The notes beneath the pieces were generated by a model. The model was not told where the DNA came from and searched no databases. It was given only the letters and a program-made list of their open reading frames with translations. Positions 6,442 to 16,652 of a DNA stretch of 64,000 nt are shown piece after piece. The stretch's first letter is position 1; each line of letters starts with the position of its first letter. The DNA lies in the NCBI GenBank assembly GCA_903926385.1, contig CAIYIS010000036.1, forward strand, positions 103,184-167,183, read 5' to 3'. Both the position numbers and the translations under genes were made by a program. The stretch comes from an uncultured Bacteroidota bacterium. Its GTDB lineage: Bacteria > Bacteroidota > Bacteroidia > 2-12-FULL-35-15.

Positions 6442-8589
6442 GTGGAATTAAATAGCGCTTTTGTAAATTTCTCAGAAAAATCTTCTTTAAAAATAGCTCT
6501 GGTTGGTAACCCCAACAGTGGGAAATCTACTTTATTTAATGCCCTTACCGGTTTACATCAAAAAACAGGAAACTTTCCGGGTGTAACCGTTGATAAAAAA
6601 ACTGGCTTCACAAAATTAAGTGCTCAACTTACAGCCGAAATAGTTGACTTGCCCGGAACATACAGTCTCTATCCTAAATCGCTTGACGAGAGTGTTACGT
6701 TCGAAGTACTTTGTAATCCCGAAAATCATAATCATCCCGACATCACTATAGTGGTGGCCGATGCGAGTAATTTGAAACGAAACTTATTTCTGGTTTCTCA
6801 AATTATCGATTTAAAAATACCGGTTATTCTTGCCCTCAACATGATTGACCTGGTGGAGAAAGACGGAATTATAATAGATACCGTGCGTCTTTCCGAAAGA
6901 TTGGGAGTAAAAGTAGTTGCCATCAGTGCTCGTAAAAAAGACGGAATAGAAGAGTTGCGTTCTGCGCTTTTGCAGCCGCTGCCGGTTCCTCAGCTTGATT
7001 TTATTGATGTAAACAAAATAGCAGGCGAAGTGATAGCCAAAATAAAATCGGTGATAAAACTCAACAGCGATTTTGTGGCCTTTCAAACCATCAGTAATTT
7101 TTCTCAGATTCATTATCTGGATAATCATGCTAACAAGCGAGAGAAAATAGGCGAGATAATTAAGAACTCCGGTGCAGATGTAAACAAACTGCAAACTCTG
7201 GAAAGTGTAGAACGATACAAGGTAATTAACCGTATGGTGGCCGAATGTGTAACACATAAATCGGCTGTGCAGGACGAAACATTTACTCACAAACTGGACG
7301 GAATACTAACTCATAAAATATTTGGCTTCGCTATATTTTTAATTATTCTTTTCTTTCTTTTTCAAACCATCTTTTTTCTTGCAGCCATTCCTATGGGATG
7401 GATTGAGAACTTTTTTGTTTTTATCAGCGAGTTTGCCAGCCGAACATTACCTCCGGGCGAATTAACCAATTTGCTTGTAAACGGAATTCTGGCCGGACTG
7501 AGTGGTGTGGTGGTATTTGTTCCGCAAATAGCGCTTCTGTTTGCTTTTATTGCTGTGCTCGAAGACACCGGTTACATGGCTCGTGTTAGTTTTATAATGG
7601 ATAAACTCATGCGCAGGTTTGGACTCAACGGTCGTTCGGTTATTCCGTTGGTAAGCGGTGTGGCTTGTGCTGTGCCTGCTATTATGAGTACACGTACCAT
7701 CAGCAGTTGGAAAGAACGAATCATCACCATTATGGTTACTCCTCTTATGAGTTGTTCGGCTCGCCTTCCGGTTTACACACTTATTATCTCACTCGTTGTT
7801 CCTAAAGAAAAAACACTTGGCTTTTTTAATTATCAGGGATTAATTTTAATGTGCCTTTATCTGGTAGGATTTATAGCCGCCATGGGCGCTGCTTATGTTT
7901 TTAAAGTAATATTAAGAGCCAAGGAGAAAAGTTATTTTATTATGGAATTGCCTGTGTACCGCTCTCCGCAATGGAAAACAGTGAGCATAGCCATTACCGA
8001 TAAGGTAAAAGTATTTTTGTTCGATGCCGGAAAAATTATAGTTGCCATTTCAGTAATTCTTTGGTTTCTGTCATCGCATGCGCCCGGCAACAGAATAGAA
8101 ACGATAGAGAAAAAATACGCCACCACCGAGATGGTTTCGAAATATAACGCCACCGAATTAAAAGCTAAAATCTCTTCCGAAAAATTAGAATCGTCTTATG
8201 CCGGAGTGATAGGCAAATGGATTGAACCTGCTATTGCTCCTTTGGGTTTCGATTGGAAAATAGGTATTGCCTTGGTTACTTCTTTTGCAGCCCGCGAAGT
8301 GTTTGTAGGAACCATGGCTACTATTTACAGTGCCGGAAATACCGATAACTCCACAACCATCAGAGATAAGATGCATTCAAAAGTAAACGAAACTACGGGT
8401 ATGCCTTCGTTTTCTATGGCTGTTTGTTTTTCCTTGCTTATTTTTTATGCTTTTGCGATGCAATGTGTAAGCACCATGGCTGTGGTGTATAGAGAAACCA
8501 AGAGCTGGAAATGGCCTTTGTTTCAATTCCTTTATATGGGCACATTGGCTTATCTGGCTAGTTTCATGGTTTACCATTTTCTTAAATAA
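6442..8589 (+). CDS. feoB: Ferrous iron transporter B
   Basis: This 715-residue Fe(II) transporter has a GTPase head and a membrane domain. GTPase motifs: G1 GNPNSGKST (about residues 22-30), G3 DLPGT (about 72), G4 NMID (about 133). From about residue 285 there are many membrane segments, with the two gate regions around EDTGYMARVSFIMDKLM and GVACAVPAIMSTRT. The conserved gate cysteine is present in GVACAVP. The start is a GTG, since no ATG lies near the expected N terminus. The stop overlaps the ATG of the next gene by one base, so that metallopeptidase gene is probably co-translated. FeoC is not present, as is common in this phylum. Confidence 0.93.
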   Translation: MELNSAFVNFSEKSSLKIALVGNPNSGKSTLFNALTGLHQKTGNFPGVTVDKKTGFTKLSAQLTAEIVDLPGTYSLYPKSLDESVTFEVLCNPENHNHPDITIVVADASNLKRNLFLVSQIIDLKIPVILALNMIDLVEKDGIIIDTVRLSERLGVKVVAISARKKDGIEELRSALLQPLPVPQLDFIDVNKIAGEVIAKIKSVIKLNSDFVAFQTISNFSQIHYLDNHANKREKIGEIIKNSGADVNKLQTLESVERYKVINRMVAECVTHKSAVQDETFTHKLDGILTHKIFGFAIFLIILFFLFQTIFFLAAIPMGWIENFFVFISEFASRTLPPGELTNLLVNGILAGLSGVVVFVPQIALLFAFIAVLEDTGYMARVSFIMDKLMRRFGLNGRSVIPLVSGVACAVPAIMSTRTISSWKERIITIMVTPLMSCSARLPVYTLIISLVVPKEKTLGFFNYQGLILMCLYLVGFIAAMGAAYVFKVILRAKEKSYFIMELPVYRSPQWKTVSIAITDKVKVFLFDAGKIIVAISVILWFLSSHAPGNRIETIEKKYATTEMVSKYNATELKAKISSEKLESSYAGVIGKWIEPAIAPLGFDWKIGIALVTSFAAREVFVGTMATIYSAGNTDNSTTIRDKMHSKVNETTGMPSFSMAVCFSLLIFYAFAMQCVSTMAVVYRETKSWKWPLFQFLYMGTLAYLASFMVYHFLK

Positions 8590-9209
8590 TGAGTCAGCTT
8601 GAAAGAAACCAATCCATACTAAGAAAATACATTCCCGAAAATGCAGTGGTAACCATTGCCGAATGGATATATGTGTATGATTTTAAATTGAAGGTTAAAA
8701 AAAGCCGTTCTACTAAACTTGGCGATTATCGCGCTCCTCATAGCGGAAAGAACCACGAAATTACCATTAATTTTAACCTCAATCAATATGCATTCTTGAT
8801 TACGTTGGTTCACGAAATAGCTCATCTCACCACCTGGAACAAACATAAAAACAAAGTAAAACCTCACGGAGAGGAATGGAAAATGCATTTTAAATTGCTG
8901 ATGAATCGGTTTTTGATTCCCGAGGTGTTTCCTGACGATATTATTTATTATTTACGGAAACACATGAACAATCCGGCTGCTGCCAGTTGTTCCGACATTG
9001 GGTTGTTGCGTATTCTGAAAAAGTATGATGAAAAAGACGGAACAGTGCTTCTGGAAGACTTGCCCGTAGGAACTTTATTTTCGTATAACGACACCCGTCA
9101 TTTTATTAAAGGCGAAACCAACCGCAAACGAATAAAATGTGTGGAAGCACATAGCAAACGAGTGTATCTCTTCAACCCTATTGCCGAAGTAAAAGTATTG
9201 GAAGAGTAA
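8589..9209 (+). CDS. SprT-like zinc metallopeptidase
   Basis: A 206-residue protein with the SprT-type zinc motif VHEIAHLTTW (about residues 75-85) and a following HGEEW segment that would supply a further ligand region. The SprT/Spartan domain is known in eukaryotes for cutting DNA-protein crosslinks; bacterial members are poorly characterised. The C-terminal third has short beta-rich sequence (GTLFSYNDTRHFIKGE), as in other Bacteroidota members. It overlaps feoB by one base, an arrangement that may simply reflect transcriptional convenience. Intact and of normal length. Confidence 0.8.
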   Translation: MSQLERNQSILRKYIPENAVVTIAEWIYVYDFKLKVKKSRSTKLGDYRAPHSGKNHEITINFNLNQYAFLITLVHEIAHLTTWNKHKNKVKPHGEEWKMHFKLLMNRFLIPEVFPDDIIYYLRKHMNNPAAASCSDIGLLRILKKYDEKDGTVLLEDLPVGTLFSYNDTRHFIKGETNRKRIKCVEAHSKRVYLFNPIAEVKVLEE

Positions 9210-9221
9210 ATTACAATCCTC

Positions 9222-9461
9222 TTATTCTATTATTATTTTCTTTCTCCTTACCCCTTTCTCTGTGCTCACTTCTGCAAAATACATCCCCCTTGCCCATTCG
9301 CTCACTTCTATATTTATTTCGGATTTCGGAATTTTTATTTCGGATTGATAAACTTGCCCTCCCATGCTATTATAAATTATCACTTCCGTCATCCTGAGCT
9401 TGTCGAAGCATGTTATTTTTATTTCGCTGTTGGCAGTCAATAAAAAAACGACTTCAAGCAA
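9222..9461 (-). pseudogene. Remnant of a T9SS C-terminal sorting domain
   Basis: The 79-codon frame carries the second half of a T9SS type A domain: VIIYNSMGGQVYQ, then INIEVSEWARGMYFAEVST, ending RRKKIIIE. There is no signal peptide and no cargo domain. The front of the domain is replaced by CFDKLRMTEV, the translation of a dispersed repeat (9387-9412). The sequence is therefore a broken 3' end of a former secreted protein rather than a working gene. The upstream flank to 9690 holds nothing recognisable except a possible promoter for the next gene. Confidence 0.55.
9387..9412. repeat. Dispersed repeat (CGTCATCCTGAGCTTGTCGA type)
   Basis: A widespread bacterial interspersed repeat whose translation contains FDKLRMT. 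A second copy lies at 28292-28320. Here it sits inside the T9SS-domain remnant. Confidence 0.7.
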
Positions 9462-9693
9462 AATAAAAGCGTAATATCAATAAGTTATAGAATTAAAGTC
9501 AATTGTTAACTCGTAGAAAACAAAAAAATAATGATAAGGAAGGCAAAACTCTGAAGCATTTTAAATGATTTGTCTGAAAGCAAACAAAGGAAATACCCAC
9601 CTATAAAATCATTCATTTCATCATTTTAATGGTTCTCAAATTTCAACCTTCAAATATTAATCTTACATTCGCGGTTCAAAAAAATTTATTTAT

Positions 9694-12513
9694 ATGAAAA
9701 AAGCTACAGTAGTTGTTTCCCTTCTGTTTTCAATGAGCAGTTTGTTTGCACAGGGCACAAAGAAAAACACAGATGAAACAGGATTTATAACATGTTCTCA
9801 GTTTGGAATAACCAAACCATTGAGCGAAATGTTTCCGGTAAATGCACCTGAAAAGAAGAAAAGACACAGAGATAAAGAAGTGGAAGATCATGAGAATAAT
9901 ATTCCTCAGAAATTCCCAAAAACAGTCGAAAAAGATGGTCCTGCTTATGGAAATGATGATGCGGCTACTCAAAAAGAACCCGGAACAATACCCAACAAAG
10001 CACCTATACAAAACTTTACCGGGCAATCAGGAGCAAATATATATCCATTAGACCCTACAGGGGCTGTAGGACCTAATCATTATGTACAAATGATCAATTC
10101 TACAACATTCAGAATTTATTCCAAAACAGGAACAACTTTGCTTAGCGGAACCCTTGGTAACTTATGGGCTACTGCTACTCCTAACGATGGTGACCCTATT
10201 GTGCTTTATGATAAAGCAGCTGACCGTTGGTTTATGGCTCAATTTGGTACAACTGGGAATAAAATTTATATCGCAATTTCTCAAACACCTAACCCTACCG
10301 GAAGTTGGTACACTTATACATTTACATCACCAGCGTTTCCTGATTATTTGAAGTTTTCTGTTTGGCAGGATGGTTATTATATGACATCCAATCAGGCTCA
10401 GAAAGTGTTTGCTTTCGAAAGAACTCAAATGCTTTTAGGTAATGCTGCATCCAGAGCTGTTTACCATACCTTTTCTCCTCCTGCATCAGGTTTCTTTGTA
10501 CCATTGCCAGGCGATTCGGGTGATGGAACCTTAGCTCCTGCAGGAACTCCATGTCCTATTTTCTCTTATTCTGACAATGGTTGGGGTGGTAGTAATGTGG
10601 ATGCAGTAAATGTTTTTAAATGTACCACCAATTGGGTGCCTACCACTCCTACTATGACCATTGCATCTGGCGGTAGTGTGTCATGTGCTGCTTTCGATGC
10701 CTCCTACAGTTCTTCATGGGATGATATCTCTCAACCTGGAACCACTCAGAAATTAGATGGTATTGGAGGTGTGTGTATGTTTCGTGCTCAATGGAAACCA
10801 TGGAATACTGCAGGATATAATTCGGTTGTATTAAATTGGGGAGTAAAAATAAGCACCGCACAAAGAAGTATTCGTTGGTGCGAATTACGCGAAGATCAAA
10901 CAACTCATGTATGGAGCATGTATCAGCAAGGAACCTACACTCCTGATGCAGATACTCGTTGGCTAGGAAGCATTGCAATGGACGATTACGGTTCAATCGG
11001 ATTGTGTTATATGAAATCAAACGCTACCAGTATTTATCCTGGATTGTATTATACCGGTCGAAGAATATGTGACCCTTTGGGGACTTTACCATTAACTGAA
11101 CAGGTAGCTCATGCCGGAACAGCTTCGCAAACAGTGAACATTAACAGAGATGGTGACTATTCAGAAACAACATTAGATCCAGATGGTGCTACATTTTGGC
11201 ACACGGGAATGTATATGGGAGCTGGAGGTGCTCAAAAAACTCAGATTTATTCGTTTCAAATCACACCTTGCATCATAACTAATCCTCCTGTTGCAGCTTT
11301 TACTACTGTTAGTACTACTGTTTGCAGCAACAGAGCAGTTACTTTTAATGATCAAAGTACCAATTTCCCTACATCTTGGTCATGGTCTATTCCAGGTGCT
11401 GTACCTTCTACTTCTACTACTCAAAATCCGACTTTTTCATTTCCTTCTGCAGGTACATATAGTGTAACACTAACTGCTACTAATGGAAACGGAAGTAATA
11501 CGCTTACACAAACAAATTATATAACTGTTAATGCCACTCCGGCTACACCTTCTGTAACTTGCAATACACCTATATGCTCTGGTACTGCTAATACAATTAC
11601 ATTTAGTACTGCCACAGTTGCCGGTGCAACCTGTAGCTGGACAGGCCCTGTTTCATTTACATCTTCGTTACAAAATCCAACTAGACCTGCCACTTCATTA
11701 TCATTTGCAGGTAATTATATACTTACGGTTACTTCCGGAGGATGTACATCAAATCCCGACACAACAGTGGTAGTAATTAATGCAACACCAAGTACTCCTG
11801 TAATTACAGCTAACACTCCTGTTTGTCTAGGAAGTACATTAACAATGACTATTCCTGCAGTTACAGGAGCTACGTATAGCTGGTCGGGTCCCAATTCATT
11901 TGCATCAACAACCCAAAATCAGTCCAGACCAAATGCTACATTAGCCATGGCAGGGACTTATTCGGTTACCACTACTTCTCCCGCAGGTTGTGTTTCGGCT
12001 GTAGGTACAAAAGTTGTTGTGGTAAATGCAGTGCCGGCTACACCTACCATTACCCAAAGTTTTGCTGTACTTACAGCTAGTGCAGCTTCAGGTTATCAAT
12101 GGTATCTTAATGGAACTTTGATTACAGGGGCTACTTCACAAACATACACAATGACTCAAAACGGTTCGTATACGGTAGTTGTTACCAATGCTGCCGGATG
12201 TGCATCTCTTGCATCAAGTGCTTTAAATGTAACTAATCTTGGAATAAATGAACTAAGCGAAGGCAATTCGCTTACGCTTTATCCTAATCCTAATGATGGA
12301 CAGTTTACCGTTTCGTTTAACGCCCCGGTGAAGAAAAACTATAAGCTTAAACTTGTGAATGCTCTAGGTCAACTTGTATTCGAAAAATCATTAACTAATG
12401 TTTCCGGAAGTGTTTCTCAAACAATAGACATCAGCACTTACGGTAAAGGTGAATATATGTTGATATTATCGGACGATAAAGATCAAACTGTAAAACAGGT
12501 ATTGGTTCACTAA
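9694..12513 (+). CDS. Large secreted T9SS protein with PKD and Ig-like repeats
   Basis: 939 residues. The signal peptide is residues 1-19 (ending SLFAQ). After a charged, basic linker (about 45-95), a region of about 430 residues reads like a beta-propeller-type domain (DPTGAVGPNHYVQMINS, ADRWFMAQFG, repeated W/Y/F strands). Then come a PKD domain (about 535-612, with WSWSIPGAVPST and YSVTLTATNGNG), two related Ig-like repeats (SWTGPVSFTSS and SWSGPNSFAST), a shorter third repeat (YQWYLNGTLI), and a T9SS type A domain (LTLYPNPNDGQFTVSF, ending KQVLVH). It should be exported to the cell surface or medium. The N-terminal domain could be enzymatic or adhesive; no catalytic residues are identifiable. 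A terminator follows. Confidence 0.82.
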   Translation: MKKATVVVSLLFSMSSLFAQGTKKNTDETGFITCSQFGITKPLSEMFPVNAPEKKKRHRDKEVEDHENNIPQKFPKTVEKDGPAYGNDDAATQKEPGTIPNKAPIQNFTGQSGANIYPLDPTGAVGPNHYVQMINSTTFRIYSKTGTTLLSGTLGNLWATATPNDGDPIVLYDKAADRWFMAQFGTTGNKIYIAISQTPNPTGSWYTYTFTSPAFPDYLKFSVWQDGYYMTSNQAQKVFAFERTQMLLGNAASRAVYHTFSPPASGFFVPLPGDSGDGTLAPAGTPCPIFSYSDNGWGGSNVDAVNVFKCTTNWVPTTPTMTIASGGSVSCAAFDASYSSSWDDISQPGTTQKLDGIGGVCMFRAQWKPWNTAGYNSVVLNWGVKISTAQRSIRWCELREDQTTHVWSMYQQGTYTPDADTRWLGSIAMDDYGSIGLCYMKSNATSIYPGLYYTGRRICDPLGTLPLTEQVAHAGTASQTVNINRDGDYSETTLDPDGATFWHTGMYMGAGGAQKTQIYSFQITPCIITNPPVAAFTTVSTTVCSNRAVTFNDQSTNFPTSWSWSIPGAVPSTSTTQNPTFSFPSAGTYSVTLTATNGNGSNTLTQTNYITVNATPATPSVTCNTPICSGTANTITFSTATVAGATCSWTGPVSFTSSLQNPTRPATSLSFAGNYILTVTSGGCTSNPDTTVVVINATPSTPVITANTPVCLGSTLTMTIPAVTGATYSWSGPNSFASTTQNQSRPNATLAMAGTYSVTTTSPAGCVSAVGTKVVVVNAVPATPTITQSFAVLTASAASGYQWYLNGTLITGATSQTYTMTQNGSYTVVVTNAAGCASLASSALNVTNLGINELSEGNSLTLYPNPNDGQFTVSFNAPVKKNYKLKLVNALGQLVFEKSLTNVSGSVSQTIDISTYGKGEYMLILSDDKDQTVKQVLVH

Positions 12514-12531
12514 TAAAATTCCTATTGAAAT

Positions 12532-12568
12532 AAAAAATCCTTTTCCGATATTCGGAGAAGGATTTTTT
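12532..12568 (+). terminator. Rho-independent terminator
   Basis: A 17-bp stem, AAAAAATCCTTTTCCGA with TCGGAGAAGGATTTTTT, around a 3-nt loop (TAT), ends the large T9SS gene. It could also act on the opposite strand against the convergent SDR gene. Confidence 0.85.
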
Positions 12569-12678
12569 ATTTTATGAAAGTTTAATTTGTAAAAGCAGGA
12601 GTGAAATTTAACCTATTCTATAATATTGCTGGCTATATTCTGTATAATGTTGAAAGATGATTCAAGCATGCTAAAACA

Positions 12679-13467
12679 CTACAAACACCCTGTTCTTCCT
12701 CCATCCACCGGAATATTTATTCCTGTAATGTAAGCTGCAGCCGGAGAAGCCAGAAATGCAACAGCATTTGCCACTTCATGTGCTTCGGCAAAACGCCCCA
12801 TTGGAATTTCGTGTATCATTTCGGTTTGCACTTCATCCACAGTTTTGCTGTTTTTCTTCGAATTGTTTTCGATGATGTTTTGCAAACGTCCTGTTAGTGT
12901 TCCTCCCGGAAGTACATTGTTTACTGTTATTCCAAAAGGGGCCACTTCTGTGGCAAGTGTTTTACTCCAGTTGGCCACCGCTGCACGAATGGTATTAGAT
13001 ACACCTAAATTCTTCAATGGCATTTTAACAGAAGTGCTGATGATATTAATAATACGGCCAAACTGAGTTTTTTTCATTCCCGGAGTTACAGCCTGCATTA
13101 AAATATGATTACAGATTAAATGATTATTAAATGCCGAAAGAAATTCGGTAGTGTTGGCATTTTGTATTAAGCCACCGGCAGGGCCTCCGGTATTATTTAT
13201 CAATATATGTATCGTTCCGTTTTTTGTAATAAACGATTCTACTTTTTCTTTTAATACTTCCTGCATCTGATAGTCGGCACAGATATAACCGTGTTTTTGT
13301 CCGGCCGAAACATCGAGGTCTTTCAAACTTTCCTGAAGCGATGCTTCATTTCGGGCCAGTAATATTACGTTTGCTCCAAGCAATGCTAATTCGATAGCTG
13401 ATGCTTTACCTATTCCTTGTGTGCTGCCGCAAACAAGCGCTGTTTTTCCTGTTAAGTTTAAATTCAT
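12679..13467 (-). CDS. SDR family oxidoreductase
   Basis: This 262-residue protein has a Rossmann fold with the NAD(P)-binding motif CGSTQGIGKA (about residues 13-22), the NNTGG motif (about 90) and the C-terminal PVDGGRTGCL. The catalytic serine region (NIISTSV) is present, but where classical SDRs have YxxxK this protein reads SNTIR, so the Tyr and Lys are replaced. A known subgroup related to 3-oxoacyl-ACP reductases shares this change (the BKR-like SDR-like group). Its chemistry is not established, so I do not call it FabG. It stands alone on the minus strand, convergent with the T9SS gene. Confidence 0.8.
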   Translation of the reverse strand: MNLNLTGKTALVCGSTQGIGKASAIELALLGANVILLARNEASLQESLKDLDVSAGQKHGYICADYQMQEVLKEKVESFITKNGTIHILINNTGGPAGGLIQNANTTEFLSAFNNHLICNHILMQAVTPGMKKTQFGRIINIISTSVKMPLKNLGVSNTIRAAVANWSKTLATEVAPFGITVNNVLPGGTLTGRLQNIIENNSKKNSKTVDEVQTEMIHEIPMGRFAEAHEVANAVAFLASPAAAYITGINIPVDGGRTGCL

Positions 13468-13526
13468 GGCGCAAAGATAAAGTTAATTGTTTAACCGTTG
13501 AGGTGTTCTGCTAATCGAAGCAGAGG

Positions 13527-14513
13527 TTAATTATAAAAGTTGTAACCAAACTTTACAATTCCTATGGAAGCATTCTGATGGTCGCGGTTGGCTTCCGACT
13601 GAGGTAAATTAAAGGCAGGGTCGTACAGTATATTTATTTCATCGGTTACTACATCTTGTTTTATTTTTTTTTCTCCGATCAATGCACCGTTTGGACTGTA
13701 TTCATAATACGATTCGGTTTTTACTATGCCGTTAGCATTGCTGGTAAATGTTTTTTCTATCAAACGATTTTTGTCGTCATATTTATAACTCGATTCTTCC
13801 CTCATCCAGCTAACAATAAATTCATAATTTTCAGAAAGCTTATTACCTCTGTCATCATAATTAATAATGGCTTTTTTGTACACACGCCCTTCGTCATTGA
13901 GGCATGATTTCTTAATTTGTGTTGGTGTTTGCACAGCATATTCAAATGTTTCGGACGAAAGTACATTCTGAACACCTAACTTAAATTCTTTTTTATTTTC
14001 ACTTACATTGGTTTCTTTACAATGCAGTTCTTTCGAAAGGCGTCCGTCTGCATTGTACTCGTAATAATAAGTATCATAATAATCGCCCGACTGAATCCGT
14101 TTTGAAATAATTCTGTTTTGATGGTCGTGAAAAAGGTTTACAAAAATGGTATCGTTAACATATCGGGTTACCGTTCGTGTGCCGGCAGGACGAATAACTC
14201 TGCCATGACGCACCAAAGCAGGTACTTCTTTTTCTTCGGTTTGGGCCAGACTGAAAATGGTGTAATAATAACGGGTAACATTTCCCAGTGTATCGAATTC
14301 GTAACCCTGTGTATTGCCTTTGTCTACTATCACTTCTCCATCGGGCTTATCCACTATCACCATTAAAATACTTTTGATTTTGTTTTGTTTAATCAGTGTA
14401 GGATTAAAGGTAAGCTGACCTGCAGAAATATCTTTTGGTTTATTAACGATGAGTTGAGCAGAGCACAGGGTGCTGAACAAAACGGAAAGTAGGAGTAATA
14501 CAAAAGTCCTCAC
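13527..14513 (-). CDS. Secreted protein with YD-like repeats
   Basis: The chosen GTG start at 14513 gives 328 residues and places a good signal peptide (RTFVLLLLSVLFSTLCSAQ) at the N terminus; an ATG at 14585 would lie deep inside the upstream gene and put 24 polar residues before the signal. The mature part contains YD/RHS-like strands such as YYEYNADGRLSKE, INYDDRGNKLSE, YKYDDKNRLIEK and YYEYSPNGALIGE, spaced 20-40 residues apart. Such repeats form beta-structures that may bind carbohydrate or assemble a shell. No toxin domain or T9SS signal is present. It follows the DUF255 gene with a 1-bp gap, suggesting translational coupling. Function unknown. Confidence 0.65.
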   Translation of the reverse strand: MRTFVLLLLSVLFSTLCSAQLIVNKPKDISAGQLTFNPTLIKQNKIKSILMVIVDKPDGEVIVDKGNTQGYEFDTLGNVTRYYYTIFSLAQTEEKEVPALVRHGRVIRPAGTRTVTRYVNDTIFVNLFHDHQNRIISKRIQSGDYYDTYYYEYNADGRLSKELHCKETNVSENKKEFKLGVQNVLSSETFEYAVQTPTQIKKSCLNDEGRVYKKAIINYDDRGNKLSENYEFIVSWMREESSYKYDDKNRLIEKTFTSNANGIVKTESYYEYSPNGALIGEKKIKQDVVTDEINILYDPAFNLPQSEANRDHQNASIGIVKFGYNFYN

Positions 14514-14514
14514 G

Positions 14515-16596
14515 TTAGATAATTTGTTTAATCGCTTGTTCGGTTTCACTAACGGGTTGATGACATGTTTTTCCGGTACACACATATATTAACGTGTTGT
14601 TTTCGGTAAAACGATGGGTGAGTAATGGTAAAGAACTTTCGCTTGTGCTTCCTGCAAACAGTGTGTTCGGGAGAAAATGCGTATGAAATGTTTTTCGTTT
14701 CTCTGTGGCAGATTTTCCGGCAATAACTATTTCGTGATACGGTTGAGTAAAGTGTTGCAACAGCATCAGCCAGTTGCTGTATCCTTCGGGATAAGCTGCA
14801 ATATGGGGAAGTACATTGTTCAACATGTGTCGGCAGGTGTCCATGTAGGCTTCGTTTTCGAAATGATGCGACAGAAGAAACAATGATTTTGCAATACTCG
14901 AATTAGAAGCAGGAATCACATTGTCCGATAACTCTGTTTTACGACTGATAAGTGCTTTGTCGGTATCGGAAGTAAAATAAAACATCTTGGAATTGGTATC
15001 CTGAAAATGAAGAAGACAATATTTCATCAGTTCGTTTGCCTGCTGAAGATAATGTTCATCGAAGGTGCAGCTGTATAAAGCAAGTAAAGCTTCTGTCAGA
15101 AAGGAATAATCTTCTAAAAAGCCACTGCTGTTTTTCCCTGCCACATGCGACAGGGATTTATCTTTGTTTACAGCATTTTCAAAAAGATAATCCACATTCT
15201 TAATAGCTATCTCAAGAAAATGAGGTTCGTTAAAAACAGTGTAGGCATCTGCACATGCTTTTGTCATCAGGGCATTCCACGAAGTGAGAATTTTATTATC
15301 CAATCCGGGACGGATACGTTTTTCTCTTACTTCTAACAGTTGTGTTTTGAATGCAGCGATAATCGTATTTAATTCTGCTATGGTAATTCTATGCTTATTA
15401 GCCACCTCTTCATCGCTGTCGTTTCGCAGCAGAATATAATTATCATGTTCCCACAAACCAAGATGATTTACATTGTAATAATCTGCTATGATATTGAATT
15501 TGTCTTTTGCTATTTGCTGCAATTCTTCTTTATTCCAAACATAATATTTTCCTTCCACACCTTCTGAATCTGCATCGAGAGCTGAATAAAAACCACCCTG
15601 AGCAGAGGTTAATTCCCGTTCAACAAAAGCAATGGTATCGTACACCACTTGTTTGTACAACGGATTACGAGTAGCCTGAAAAGCCTCCGAATAAAGCGTT
15701 ACAAGCTGTGCATTGTCGTAAAGCATTTTTTCGAAATGCGGAACTTTCCAATATCGGTCTACCGAATAGCGAGAAAAACCACCGCCTATCTGGTCGTAAA
15801 TGCCACCGTAAGCCATTTTTGTAAGCGTAAGTTCTATGTGTTCGTTCAACGCTTCGCGCTCCGGGGAAGTAAGAGCAGAAGAATAACCCAGACGAAGCAG
15901 AAACTGATAATTATTGGGCAATGGAAACTTAGGTGCTCTGTCGGGGCCGCCTTCTCTGTTGTCGAATCGTTTTTTCCATTCACGATAGCTGGTAAGCAAT
16001 GCATCTGTGCTCAATTCACCTGGCTCTGGATTTACCTTTACTAATTCGGCCAACTTAACACCTTCGGTTAATTGAGTGGCATATTCCATCGCCTTTTCTC
16101 TTTCGTTTTCGAAAAGCTCGGCTATGCTCGATAAAATTTGCATCCATCTTTGTTTAGGAAAATAAGTTCCTCCATACAGAGGTCGCCCATCGGGCAAAGC
16201 AAAACAATTAAGAGGCCAGCCTCCTTGTCCGGTCATGAGTTGCACAGCTGTCATGTATATCTGGTCTACATCGGGGCGCTCTTCGCGGTCCACTTTGATG
16301 CAGATAAAATGTTGGTTCATCAACTCGGCTACCTCGTTGTCTTCAAAACTTTCGTGTTCCATTACATGACACCAATGGCAAGCCGAATAACCAATGCTGA
16401 TTAAAATAGGTTTATCCTCCTGACGTGCTTTTTCCAGTATCTCATCGCTCCATGCATACCACTTTACGGGGTTATAGGCATGTTGCAGAAGGTAAGGACT
16501 GGTTTCGTTTATCAGAGCATTAGTGGCTCTTTTCTTTTCTTCCCCGGAGGGGAAAGACGAAGGTTGTGAAGTGTTTTCGGGTTGGTTGGTATTCAT
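14515..16596 (-). CDS. Thioredoxin domain-containing DUF255 protein (YyaL/SPATA20 family)
   Basis: 693 residues. The N-terminal thioredoxin-fold domain (about 25-190) carries the family signature [17 protein letters not shown] and a CHWC redox motif within [17 protein letters not shown], then [15 protein letters not shown]. The rest is an (alpha/alpha)6-barrel like that of N-acyl-glucosamine epimerases ([31 protein letters not shown]). The family is widespread, from bacteria to human SPATA20, but its reaction is not settled. Length is normal and the motifs are intact. The first 25 residues are low-complexity (SSFPSGEEK) and coincide with a GGGGAA/TTCCCC palindrome, so the real start may be slightly further in. 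Coupled to the secreted YD-like gene downstream. Confidence 0.85.
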   Translation of the reverse strand: MNTNQPENTSQPSSFPSGEEKKRATNALINETSPYLLQHAYNPVKWYAWSDEILEKARQEDKPILISIGYSACHWCHVMEHESFEDNEVAELMNQHFICIKVDREERPDVDQIYMTAVQLMTGQGGWPLNCFALPDGRPLYGGTYFPKQRWMQILSSIAELFENEREKAMEYATQLTEGVKLAELVKVNPEPGELSTDALLTSYREWKKRFDNREGGPDRAPKFPLPNNYQFLLRLGYSSALTSPEREALNEHIELTLTKMAYGGIYDQIGGGFSRYSVDRYWKVPHFEKMLYDNAQLVTLYSEAFQATRNPLYKQVVYDTIAFVERELTSAQGGFYSALDADSEGVEGKYYVWNKEELQQIAKDKFNIIADYYNVNHLGLWEHDNYILLRNDSDEEVANKHRITIAELNTIIAAFKTQLLEVREKRIRPGLDNKILTSWNALMTKACADAYTVFNEPHFLEIAIKNVDYLFENAVNKDKSLSHVAGKNSSGFLEDYSFLTEALLALYSCTFDEHYLQQANELMKYCLLHFQDTNSKMFYFTSDTDKALISRKTELSDNVIPASNSSIAKSLFLLSHHFENEAYMDTCRHMLNNVLPHIAAYPEGYSNWLMLLQHFTQPYHEIVIAGKSATEKRKTFHTHFLPNTLFAGSTSESSLPLLTHRFTENNTLIYVCTGKTCHQPVSETEQAIKQII

Positions 16597-16652
16597 TACA
16601 TCTTTTGGTGTTGCTCATTTCCCGAAGGGGAAAAAGCAAACAAGTTGGGTTG

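Noticed and set aside
13527..14513. RHS/polymorphic toxin
   Set aside because: The YD-like strands are few and degenerate, the protein is short, and there is no toxin tip, immunity gene or T6SS/T9SS signal.
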